Origin: Chitinophagaceae bacterium PMP191F
Lineage (GTDB): Bacteria; Bacteroidota; Bacteroidia; Chitinophagales; Chitinophagaceae
Direction: 5' to 3'
NCBI GenBank assembly: GCA_001302245.1
Contig: LGYU01000008.1
Coordinates: 277,682 to 341,681, forward strand
DNA length: 64,000 bases
A program made the position numbers and the translations under genes. Positions 26,343-36,476 of the stretch are shown one piece after another; the first letter of the stretch is position 1; the number at the start of each line of letters is the position of its first letter. The notes under the pieces are model-generated. The model worked only from the letters and a program-made list of their open reading frames with translations, made no database searches and had not been told where the DNA came from.

Positions 26343-26783
26343 TTATTTTGGAGCTCCTTTTTTATATATAGTTGCCTTTTTTGCTTTACCGTTTTTTTTA
26401 CCTTTTAATTCATTCATTTCTTCCCGCAGTTTTTTTAATTCGCGTAGTATGATCACAATAGCATCCTGTCCTGAATCCTGCAACAAAAAGGTTGTGTCTG
26501 TATCTGTCGGATAAGGTTTCCTTTTAGGTTTGCGTTTACCGGGCTGTTCCTCTGTGTCCCTTGCTGACAGGTCTGCTATGATTAAATCATCCAGTGAGAC
26601 TCCAAAAAAATTGGAAAAAATAACGAGATCGGCCACTGAAGGGTCTGTAATACCGTTCTCATAATTAGACCATGTAGTACGCTGTATGCCTACATGTAGC
26701 TGCATGTCTTCCTGCAACAGGCCCTTCTTTTTACGAAGATGCAGCAGGTTTGCCGGTAAATGATTATGTGAAGTTTTTTGCAA
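26343..26783 (-). CDS. XRE-family regulator with basic linker and coiled-coil tail
   Basis: A protein of about 146 residues. The helix-turn-helix lies near the start (LLHLRKKKGLLQEDMQLHVG... TTWSNYENGITDPS) and is followed by a helix pair, a Lys/Arg/Pro-rich linker (GKRKPKRKPY) and a short coiled coil (ILRELKKLREEMNELKGKK). No ATG lies at a sensible place; a TTG at 26783 begins MQKTSHNHLPANLL. A longer frame reaching an ATG at 27029 has an unlikely N-terminal sequence. It is 15 bases from the metallopeptidase-like gene. Confidence 0.68.
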   Translation of the reverse strand: MQKTSHNHLPANLLHLRKKKGLLQEDMQLHVGIQRTTWSNYENGITDPSVADLVIFSNFFGVSLDDLIIADLSARDTEEQPGKRKPKRKPYPTDTDTTFLLQDSGQDAIVIILRELKKLREEMNELKGKKNGKAKKATIYKKGAPK

Positions 26784-27138
26784 AGGATAAAAAATAATTG
26801 CTAAAAAAATTGGTATTCCTGATTTTGTGGAATAAGTTTGTGAGGTAAATATACTAATAAGTAATGTAAGCGATTTTAAAGGCAAGTGAAAAGCAAGAAA
26901 GCCATTATAACGGAGTTTCATACGAAATTTGCTACCCGATATCTTCATTAAACTCCGCTTAACCGAAACACAATATTCACTTGACCGGTAGCTGTAACTA
27001 AACCTGTATTTGTATTTAAGCAAACCCAATTGTTGTGCACATTGTGATGTGATATCGCATGTAGTTTGCTATTGCAACTTGCAATAGTACCGTATTGATG
27101 TGTTGATTTTTTATTAATCAATTGCTTAATTTTTACCT

Positions 27139-27459
27139 ATGTCCAGTCAAGCTAGTTATGCTACCGGCCACGGTCAGTTATTGTATTTGAATGCTGAAGA
27201 GCAAAGCAATACGCACCTGGTCATTGAAAATTTCTTCGATTGCTACGATCTGCAGGAAGTACATGACATATTATGGTCCTGGATGTCCGAGGCTATTACA
27301 AGCCACAGAAGTATTGCAGATGAGCCACATAAGCGAAAAGATATTCTCAGTTTTTTTGAAAACATTTCCGCATTGGTAGAGGCCAGCTTTCTTATTGATT
27401 CTAACAGTAAGCAAGCTGCTACACCTGTTGGTAAGAAAAAGAAGAAGAAAAATAAATAG
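27139..27459 (+). CDS. Small protein of unknown function with lysine tail
   Basis: A 106-residue cytosolic protein, acidic and helical in the middle (FFDCYDLQEVHDILWSWMSE) with a poly-lysine end (KKKKKKNK). I do not recognise a family. It is 76 bases upstream of the HEPN-domain gene on the same strand, so they may be co-transcribed and work together. Confidence 0.65.
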   Translation: MSSQASYATGHGQLLYLNAEEQSNTHLVIENFFDCYDLQEVHDILWSWMSEAITSHRSIADEPHKRKDILSFFENISALVEASFLIDSNSKQAATPVGKKKKKKNK

Positions 27460-27535
27460 CGCCAAAGTGTGCTGCAAAGGAAATGTTATCTTTTTAAGCT
27501 GGTTTACCGGCCTTTTTTAATATCCACTTAGCATT

Positions 27536-28348
27536 ATGTTACAACAATATTGTACTGCGCAACTACAGCAGGCTATTGATAATATTGTAATGACCACTGC
27601 TCCCGAAAAGATATTTCTGCTGGGGGCCACTGTTGCCCAACACAATACTTACAGCATTTTTAACCCGTCGCTATCACCTGCCACTTCTGTACAGCATTAT
27701 TTCCTGCTTGTATTGCTATCACACACCGGTAAACAAAGTAAGGAAGAGGTTCAGTTGCTTGCAGAACAAAGCTGTACTACCTCTACGCCGGTTACTATAT
27801 TTGTACAATCCGTGCATGTATTTAATGAATGGCTTCTGGCGGGTCATCCGTTTGCCTGTGTTATTGCTACGGAAGCCATCAGGGTGTATGATGCTGATAC
27901 TGTTCAATTAGAATCCTGTGCACAAAAACCAATGCCATTACTGCACAAAGATTTTTTACAATGGTATAATCGTAGCAAAGAATTTATGACGGGTGCTGAG
28001 TTATTCACTACACGAAAACAATTTACACTGGCAGCTTTCCTATTGCAGCAGGCAACTGAGTTCACCTGTACAGGGTTGGTGCAAATGTTTACAGGCTTCC
28101 GTGCAGGTACGCATAACATTGATAAGTTGTTGCGTTATACACAATTGTTTTGCCATAACCTGGCGCGTATCTTTCCAAGGAATACCGAAAAGGAGCAACG
28201 ATTGTATCAGTTGCTGCAGGATGCCTATATCAATGGCAGATATAAATATGATTTTGTAATAAGTGGTAAAGAAATGAGCATGCTGACCGAACGTGTGGAG
28301 TTATTGATGCGTGAAGCGTATGAAATCGCTAAAGCGCATGCTGCCTGA
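27536..28348 (+). CDS. HEPN-domain protein with degenerate nucleotidyltransferase-like N-terminus
   Basis: A 270-residue protein. Residues about 135-262 form a HEPN helical domain (YNRSKEFMTGAELF, LLQQATEFTCTGL, THNIDKLL, YKYDFVIS). Residues 1-115 resemble a nucleotidyltransferase fold (KIFLLGATVAQHN where active enzymes have G-S-x-A-R-G), but no Gly-Ser or Asp-x-Asp metal motif is seen. The HEPN ribonuclease motif R-x(4-6)-H is also not clear; the nearest is R-x(3)-H. So both halves may be inactive binding modules. Fused nucleotidyltransferase-HEPN proteins are common in Bacteroidota and their role is unknown. Confidence 0.75.
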   Translation: MLQQYCTAQLQQAIDNIVMTTAPEKIFLLGATVAQHNTYSIFNPSLSPATSVQHYFLLVLLSHTGKQSKEEVQLLAEQSCTTSTPVTIFVQSVHVFNEWLLAGHPFACVIATEAIRVYDADTVQLESCAQKPMPLLHKDFLQWYNRSKEFMTGAELFTTRKQFTLAAFLLQQATEFTCTGLVQMFTGFRAGTHNIDKLLRYTQLFCHNLARIFPRNTEKEQRLYQLLQDAYINGRYKYDFVISGKEMSMLTERVELLMREAYEIAKAHAA

Positions 28349-28450
28349 TCGGTTGGGTAGCTATGAGTAAATGTAGATAGAATAGCAGAACAGGTATAAT
28401 CCAACAGCAGGCCTATTATAGTAATCCTGCTGTTGAAGTAACGAAGTATA

Positions 28451-30853
28451 TCAGTTCGTTTTGTAGAGCTTCCTGGTTTCTTCTTTTACAGGAGGTTCTT
28501 CTTCGCCATAGTCAATGGCGATCCGTAATCCCTTTAATCCACTTACGCCCTGTAGCTCTTCCAGGTCGTATTTTTGGATATCTCCTTTTAATAATTGCTG
28601 GTTGCGGAGAAATTCAATGTATTCACTATATTCGGCTGCTTCCTGCGGTTGTGAATATACAATTGCCAGCATACCAGGTTGTGTAAAACGCTCGTTGGTA
28701 TTTTTGATATGCACTTTGTCAATGCGTTTTTTTACAATCTCATACCGGATATTATACGCGCCATCTACATCAAACTTGCGTTCTGCAGTTCGGAAACTGA
28801 TGGAAATAGGATGACTATTAGCCAGTATTAACTGGGTTGTCTGTAATGGTAAAGGCAGTTTCTTTTCCAGGCTATGTGTTAATCGGGCAGCTTTTGCCAG
28901 CGTGGTAAGCTGCCACAACTTCAGATTTTTAAGATAGAAAAAATCAAAGCTTTTGTCGGGCCGTATTGATTGACCAATATAAATGTTGAACTCTACCCCG
29001 TCTGTTACAAAACGCTCAAAATAATGCGGGAATATTTTTTGTGCCGCTTTTTGCTCTTCATCAATAAACCGCGCTACTTCATTGTTGATGGTAGTAATGG
29101 TCTCCTCATATTCCTTACGATGATCGTAAACCATTTCTACCGGCGAATTGATTGCTTCAAAATACACATTGATGCCTTTTTCGAGTGAAGGCATTATTGT
29201 TGACAGGTGTTTGAAAAGATTTACTACTTCAATTTTCAGGAAATTGAAAATGGCAATTTCTTCGTCTGCAAACAATATATTGGTGATGGCATGTATATAT
29301 TTCTGGATCTTAAACGTGCATTCTTCCAGCAACGGAAAAGAGCTGATTGCTTTTGCCTGCTGAATAATATCATTCGCAAGGTTCAGTTGTTTCAACAGGT
29401 CAAGCTGTATGGCATTGCTGCGTTCTACAGAAGAATTCCTGATATCAATGGCTCCGTATAAAGGATATACATTGTTGAAAACGATGGGTTCTATTTTTGC
29501 GCGTTCACCTTTGTTTTTCCTGGTAAGGTATGTCATGGCGGCTTCTGTAAAACGCCATTCAACAGCATCCTGTACAGCAGTGAACTGTTCTTTAATAACC
29601 CTGTCTACCTGGTGATCAAGATTTTCCTGGCTTTTTTCCAATGCCAGTTTAAATAATGGCATTGCTGGCCATATTTTGCGCACATGATTACGGTTCAGTG
29701 CGCCCGGTGTATCTGTTACTATCAGTAATACGCCTAAAAGATGTTCGCGGTTATTGGCAAACAACGGTAATATAATGGCACTGCGCCATCCATACTGGAA
29801 TAGAACACCGGCAAAGGGGTGCTGTAATATAGCATCTTCATTGATCTCGCTAAGCACCAATGTATCTCCGGAGTTTTTAAACGTGGAGGTAATATACTGA
29901 TAGGCCTGTTGTGTTTCCTGTTGGGTAGTTGCTTGTTTTTTAAGTACCAGGTTGCTGGTGGTATGTAATTCAGAAAATACCAGATGATTGTTGAGCCTGA
30001 AAAAGGGCATTAACCCTGTTTGTACGCCTGGTACATCCAGCAGGTTCTGGATCTGTTCCTGCAATTGACGAAAGATCGCTGAATCTGAAAATGTATGAAT
30101 GTCCAGCAATCGTTCCCGTATAATATTCAGTACTTCGCGTTCTGTTACATCGCGTACACGCAGTATCAGCATGCCTTCAAACTGAAAGTTACTTAAAGGC
30201 AGTTTTGATTTTAATGCTTCTACATCAAATGTGTCATTGGCACAACCAATAGTGGAGCAATCAAGATCATTGGGAAATTCAGGCAGATAACCTTTGGATG
30301 CCACGTCTACAAAACGTGTATCCATTTCCAGTTCCATAAATTTATCAAGCCCTTTTTCAGGACACTTGTATGGATAGATAGCCGTTATAATACCATTCAG
30401 TTGCTTGTTGTATAAGCGTGCCGCAATCAGTTCATAAGCACAGGCCAGTTTATCCTCATGTATGTGTTTGCTCTTTATGGAATCGTCGATAATAATACTT
30501 TTTGTAGCCGGGTCAATAAACTGGCGGAATTTATCAGAAGAAAAAATGATCTTATTCTTAAAAGGAGCGCTTACTGAATAAAGATCATCCTCACCGGAAA
30601 GCGTGGCCGGAAAAACGGTGGCCATGATCTGCGCTATTACTGATTGGTATTTCTGAAGAACACTGTCGTCTGTGATGGGCTGCAGCAACTCAGGGTATTG
30701 TTTTACTTTCTCTAACAGTTCTGCATACATGTCCTTTACACCCTCTTTGCCATGTCGTGCGATCTGTTCCCATGTTCTGAACAATGGACGAAATGAAAAG
30801 CAGGAATTAATAACCGGATCGTTGTTGGTATTGGTGGTAAAAGTATTGTCCAT
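28451..30853 (-). CDS. Large GAF-domain protein
   Basis: An 800-residue cytosolic protein without signal peptide. A GAF-like sensor region lies at about residues 280-410 (TLVLSEINED, YGWRSAIILPLFANNREHLL, GVLLIVTD). The rest is mostly helical, with no kinase, HTH, GGDEF or HD motif in sight. Family members of this size occur in Bacteroidota as GAF proteins of unknown role. It is monocistronic and faces the HEPN gene tail to tail. The 279 bases upstream show no clear promoter. Confidence 0.78.
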   Translation of the reverse strand: MDNTFTTNTNNDPVINSCFSFRPLFRTWEQIARHGKEGVKDMYAELLEKVKQYPELLQPITDDSVLQKYQSVIAQIMATVFPATLSGEDDLYSVSAPFKNKIIFSSDKFRQFIDPATKSIIIDDSIKSKHIHEDKLACAYELIAARLYNKQLNGIITAIYPYKCPEKGLDKFMELEMDTRFVDVASKGYLPEFPNDLDCSTIGCANDTFDVEALKSKLPLSNFQFEGMLILRVRDVTEREVLNIIRERLLDIHTFSDSAIFRQLQEQIQNLLDVPGVQTGLMPFFRLNNHLVFSELHTTSNLVLKKQATTQQETQQAYQYITSTFKNSGDTLVLSEINEDAILQHPFAGVLFQYGWRSAIILPLFANNREHLLGVLLIVTDTPGALNRNHVRKIWPAMPLFKLALEKSQENLDHQVDRVIKEQFTAVQDAVEWRFTEAAMTYLTRKNKGERAKIEPIVFNNVYPLYGAIDIRNSSVERSNAIQLDLLKQLNLANDIIQQAKAISSFPLLEECTFKIQKYIHAITNILFADEEIAIFNFLKIEVVNLFKHLSTIMPSLEKGINVYFEAINSPVEMVYDHRKEYEETITTINNEVARFIDEEQKAAQKIFPHYFERFVTDGVEFNIYIGQSIRPDKSFDFFYLKNLKLWQLTTLAKAARLTHSLEKKLPLPLQTTQLILANSHPISISFRTAERKFDVDGAYNIRYEIVKKRIDKVHIKNTNERFTQPGMLAIVYSQPQEAAEYSEYIEFLRNQQLLKGDIQKYDLEELQGVSGLKGLRIAIDYGEEEPPVKEETRKLYKTN

Positions 30854-31132
30854 GTCTCATCCTTCAATTTTGTGAATACAAATTGTTTATGCGTTTTCCT
30901 TTTCTTGACAAGACGGTTGATTCGGTTATAGTATAACAAAATTACAAATTCGGGTGAGTGCTACAATTTTTGTTATTGGCGTACGACCAGAAAGACACAC
31001 GGAACCGGAATTTGACTGCAACGACGCTTTGCCGGCACAGAAAAAACTTATCTCAATAACAATGGGGAAAAGGAATGGTTGTGCAGCATAGGGCAATCCT
31101 GTATTTGTTATGTATTGTGGTGACTATCAATG

Positions 31133-31783
31133 CTAAGATTTCTTAGCGTGGTGCGTTTTGTAGTATTTGCACACCGGGGTAAGCCCACATTGGCCACATT
31201 TGGGAGTACGGGCTACGCAGATATAACGGCCATGTAGAATAAGCCAGTGATGAGCTACATGCACCAGGTTGGCAGGAATATACTGCAGCAACTGTTTTTC
31301 TGTTGCCAGCGGGGTGGTAGCGCCCACTGTAAGTCCTATACGGGCCGACACACGGAATACATGTGTATCAACAGCCATATTAGGCTGCTGATCTACAACA
31401 GAAGTAATAACGTTGGCTGTTTTACGGCCTACGCCTGGTAATTGCACCAGTTCTTCCACAGTCAATGGTACTTCTCCTCCAAACTTCTCCACCAACATTT
31501 TGGCCATGCCAATAAGGTGTTTGGTTTTGTTGTTGGGATACGAAATACTCCTGATTAACGGGAATAACTCGTCAAAACTGGTTTTAGATAAGGAATAAGG
31601 ATCCGGATATTTGGCGAAAATAGCCGGTGTGGTCACGTTGACCCTTTTATCAGTGCACTGTGCCGATAAAATGACGGCTACAAGTAACTGATATGGGTTA
31701 TCATACAATAACTCAGTTTCAGCATTGGGAGCATGCTGCTGAAAATAGTCAATAACAAACTGAAAACGTTCTTTCCTTGTCAT
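31133..31783 (-). CDS. nth: Endonuclease III
   Basis: A 216-residue DNA glycosylase/AP lyase that removes oxidised pyrimidines. The helix-hairpin-helix LPGVGRKTANV has catalytic Lys121, followed by Asp139 (VDTHVFRV). The iron-sulfur cluster cysteines are 189, 196, 199 and 205, spaced C-x6-C-x2-C-x5-C. Length is normal. It follows a small anti-sigma-like gene by 63 bases. Confidence 0.97.
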   Translation of the reverse strand: MTRKERFQFVIDYFQQHAPNAETELLYDNPYQLLVAVILSAQCTDKRVNVTTPAIFAKYPDPYSLSKTSFDELFPLIRSISYPNNKTKHLIGMAKMLVEKFGGEVPLTVEELVQLPGVGRKTANVITSVVDQQPNMAVDTHVFRVSARIGLTVGATTPLATEKQLLQYIPANLVHVAHHWLILHGRYICVARTPKCGQCGLTPVCKYYKTHHAKKS

Positions 31784-31846
31784 TCTAAACAGAGAATGAC
31801 TGCGAAATTAAGGGAAGTGAATTAGTAATCAATCAATTCGGTGGTA

Positions 31847-32083
31847 TTAGTGTACCGATTCAACTGCTGTTTCCCGGGCGTAGCTTAATACGTTGAGAAT
31901 CACTTCAGTTCTGGGAGATTCTATGATCTTATCCAGGTTTTGGGTTGCTGTTTTGCAAACCTCCAGTTTTTCGCGAAGTGTCCAGTCTTCTTCCAAAGCA
32001 GCTTCAATAGCTACCTTTTTTTCCAGGGAAAGTTCATTATACAAATACTGTACAAGATCCTCTGGGGTAAAGAGAACAGTCAT
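31847..32083 (-). CDS. Small protein resembling anti-sigma N-termini
   Basis: A 78-residue helical, acidic protein. Its core (FTPEDLVQYLYNELSLEKKVAIEAALEED) follows the same pattern as the repeats at the start of the anti-sigma-like protein at 44783-45886: an E/D-x-x-x-Y-N/D-E-L helix and an ALEED/FLQEN-type second helix. No zinc-binding cysteine pair or membrane helix is present. It could be an adaptor or free anti-sigma module, but no sigma gene is adjacent. ATG 32083 is preferred over one two codons earlier. Confidence 0.6.
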   Translation of the reverse strand: MTVLFTPEDLVQYLYNELSLEKKVAIEAALEEDWTLREKLEVCKTATQNLDKIIESPRTEVILNVLSYARETAVESVH

Positions 32084-32266
32084 AGGCAAACCATTTAATG
32101 TCCTTTTAATAATAATGTTCCGAAAGAGTCAATTTCGGAGTCCGTCCGTATGTATAAACGCAAAATGGTTTCTCTTATTGTGCCGGTTATTGGAATTGGA
32201 GGAGTGGCTAAAATCCGGCTTTAAAGGCAAGATAACAATTTTCGGTAACAGGTGGTAATTATTCGG

Positions 32267-32557
32267 CTATTCGGGCATAATGTATAAATCTTCGTTATCC
32301 CGTTTCATCATGTATTTTTCCCGGGCGTACTTTTCCAGCAGCGCGGGGTTTTGTTTTAACTGTTCCAGCTCTGTTTTGGTATCTTCTATACGAGCTTTGT
32401 AGTAATCACGGCTTTCTTCCAGCTTGTGCAGTTCCTGGCGGTGTTTGTAGGTATTGATCATGTCCCTGTCGTCAAAAAACAACAGCCACACGCCAACAAC
32501 CAGTGCAGACAGCAGGTATTTGTTGGTAAGCCAGGGTGGAAGATGGAGACGTTTCAT
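32267..32557 (-). CDS. FtsB/DivIC-type septum formation initiator
   Basis: A 96-residue bitopic membrane protein: short cytoplasmic N-terminus, one membrane helix (about residues 13-27), then a periplasmic coiled coil (about residues 35-70) and the family ending N-P-x-x-L-E-K-Y-A-R-E-K-Y. FtsB/DivIC bridges FtsL and FtsQ in the divisome. It follows eno, an order also seen in Enterobacteria. Confidence 0.88.
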   Translation of the reverse strand: MKRLHLPPWLTNKYLLSALVVGVWLLFFDDRDMINTYKHRQELHKLEESRDYYKARIEDTKTELEQLKQNPALLEKYAREKYMMKRDNEDLYIMPE

Positions 32558-32571
32558 TGAAAACTGAAGTA

Positions 32572-32623
32572 TGAAATCAGAAGTCTGAAATCGGAATGGT
32601 CCGACTTCAGACTTCCGACATCA
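32572..32623. repeat. Imperfect 23-bp inverted repeat after eno
   Basis: 32572-32594 and 32601-32623 are reverse complements at 19 of 23 positions with a six-base loop; the core gaagtctgaa / ttcagacttc is perfect. The left arm also holds two direct copies of a tgaagt-atgaaatca-like unit starting at 32564. It lies four bases past the eno stop and could act as terminator or RNA end. Confidence 0.7.
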
Positions 32624-32626
32624 GGT

Positions 32627-34958
<2,332 letters not shown>

Positions 34959-34962
34959 ACAG

Positions 34963-34970
34963 CAAACCTA
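34963..34970 (-). promoter_or_regulatory. -7 element of gldA, next to the start codon
   Basis: On the minus strand TAGGTTTG matches TAnnTTTG and lies four bases before the ATG, predicting a leaderless message. Confidence 0.55.
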
Positions 34971-34980
34971 CAAAAAGTTT

Positions 34981-35063
34981 AATGTGCGAATCTGAAAATG
35001 TACAAATTTGGAAAATCGCCATTTTTTATGGCTATCATTATACATTGTTCAAATCCGCACATT
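34981..35063. repeat. Nested inverted repeat related to 23423-23500
   Basis: aatgtgcg (34981-34988) pairs with cgcacatt (35056-35063), and the arms continue inward with a few mismatches to aatgta / tacatt (34997-35002 and 35041-35046). A short inner hairpin (gcc...ggc) lies in the centre. The element shares the tgtgc start, caaatttg words and nested layout with the one after yidD. It is 13 bases after the stop of the carbonic anhydrase gene. Confidence 0.65.
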
Positions 35064-35075
35064 GGCACTGGCATG

Positions 35076-35717
35076 TTAGAGGTCGCTGAATTCGTAAATG
35101 TCGTCTATATGTGTACCTGCACTCATTTCAAATACGGGATTAATAAGACCATCTTTTAAGCCATATACCCAGCCATGCAGATCAGGACGTCTGTCTTCTT
35201 TCCAGGCACGCTGAATGATGGATGTTTTGGCAAGGTTCATTACCTGCTCTCTTACATTTAGCTCTACCAGGCGGTCTACACGTTTTTCTTCGTCGGGAAT
35301 GCTGTTCAATTCATCACGGTGCAGGCGGATCACATCTTTGATATTGCGCAACCACATGTTCAGCACAGGTTTCAGATCGCTGTTGGTAGTGGCAGCTTTA
35401 ACACCTCCGCAGCCGTAGTGACCACATACAATGACGTTTTTAACTTTTAAATGATTCACTGCATAATCCAATACACTCAAGAGGTTTACATCAGTATTCA
35501 CTACCATATTGGCAATGTTGCGATGCACAAATACTTCACCGGGTTGTGTACCGGTGATCTGGTTGGCAGGTACGCGACTGTCGCTACAACCAATCCACAA
35601 AAACTCTGGTGTCTGCAATTTGGCAAGGCGGTTAAAGAAATCAGGGTCATTGGTTATCATTTCTTTCGCCCATGCTTTGTTTTCCAACAATAACTTCTCG
35701 TAGGATTGCTTTGGCAT
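35076..35717 (-). CDS. Beta-carbonic anhydrase, copy 1
   Basis: A 213-residue cytosolic enzyme that interconverts CO2 and bicarbonate. Zinc ligands Cys44, His100 and Cys103 (C-S-D-S-R and C-G-H-Y-G-C-G-G) and the Asp46/Arg48 pair are intact, along with [12 protein letters not shown]. The ATG at 35717 is chosen; a longer frame to 35786 reads through the intergenic region. It is about 63% identical by eye to the next gene upstream, so the two are tandem paralogues. Confidence 0.95.
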   Translation of the reverse strand: MPKQSYEKLLLENKAWAKEMITNDPDFFNRLAKLQTPEFLWIGCSDSRVPANQITGTQPGEVFVHRNIANMVVNTDVNLLSVLDYAVNHLKVKNVIVCGHYGCGGVKAATTNSDLKPVLNMWLRNIKDVIRLHRDELNSIPDEEKRVDRLVELNVREQVMNLAKTSIIQRAWKEDRRPDLHGWVYGLKDGLINPVFEMSAGTHIDDIYEFSDL

Positions 35718-35774
35718 AACAATTCTTGTTTTTGTATTATTAAAATTACTGTAGTCTGATGAAGAATGAATAAA

Positions 35775-35801
35775 AACGGCAGACATATTACGTCCGCCGT
35801 T
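35775..35801 (-). terminator. Terminator after carbonic anhydrase copy 2
   Basis: aacggc (35775-35780) pairs with gccgtt (35796-35801), with three more pairs inside. On the minus strand the stem is followed by TTTT(A). A second hairpin, aatagcct-tatc-aggctatt (35816-35835), overlaps the stop codon. Confidence 0.6.
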
Positions 35802-35825
35802 TGCGGGTTGATATAAATAGCCTTA

Positions 35826-36449
35826 TCAGGCTATTACATAGTGCGGTTCGGGAACAGGCGGTTTAATATCATACACCCGTTTCAGGATACCATCGTTGAG
35901 GCCGTATATCCATCCATGGATATGAGGTCTTTGCTCCTGGTCCCACGCTTTGCGTACAGGAATGGTTTCAGAGATGTTGATCACCTGCTGACGTACATTG
36001 TACTCAGCCAACAGGTTGGCTCTTTCTTCGGGATCGTCTATTTCATCGATCTCATCCCGGTGCCTGTTGTATACTGTTTTGATGTTGGACAACCAGTGGT
36101 CCAGTATACCAAAGCTTTTGTCGGTCATGGCGGCTTTTACACCACCGCAGCCATAATGGCCGCATACAATAATGTGTTTAACTTTTAAATGCATAACGGC
36201 ATATTCCAACACACTCAGCAGGTTCAGATCATCTTTCACTACCATATTGGCAATATTACGGTGTACAAAGATCTCGCCGGGTTGGGTACCGGTTACCTCA
36301 TTGGCCGGTACACGGCTGTCGCTACAGCCTATCCAGAGAAACTCTGGTGTTTGTGTGTGTGCAAGACGCGTAAAGAAGGCGGGATCATCCATCACCTTTT
36401 CAGCAGCCCATGCTTTATTTTCAAGTAGTAATTTTTCAAACGAATGCAT
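35826..36449 (-). CDS. Beta-carbonic anhydrase, copy 2
   Basis: A 207-residue paralogue of the gene at 35076. Zinc ligands Cys42, His98 and Cys101 and the Asp44/Arg46 pair are intact. It differs mainly in the region after residue 105 and in the C-terminus (RVYDIKPPVPEPHYVIA). It follows the SulP transporter by 27 bases on the same strand, so the pair likely works as a bicarbonate uptake and conversion unit. The separate terminator suggests that copy 1 has its own expression. Confidence 0.95.
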   Translation of the reverse strand: MHSFEKLLLENKAWAAEKVMDDPAFFTRLAHTQTPEFLWIGCSDSRVPANEVTGTQPGEIFVHRNIANMVVKDDLNLLSVLEYAVMHLKVKHIIVCGHYGCGGVKAAMTDKSFGILDHWLSNIKTVYNRHRDEIDEIDDPEERANLLAEYNVRQQVINISETIPVRKAWDQEQRPHIHGWIYGLNDGILKRVYDIKPPVPEPHYVIA

Positions 36450-36476
36450 ACAATAGATTTTTAAGTGTGAACAACA

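Noticed and set aside
26784..27029. Extended N-terminus of the XRE regulator to an ATG at 27029
   Set aside because: The added 82 residues look like translated intergenic DNA and the HTH starts normally from TTG 26783.
27536..28348. Classical nucleotidyltransferase-HEPN toxin-antitoxin pair
   Set aside because: Both modules are in one chain and neither has the catalytic motif, so a toxin claim is not supported.
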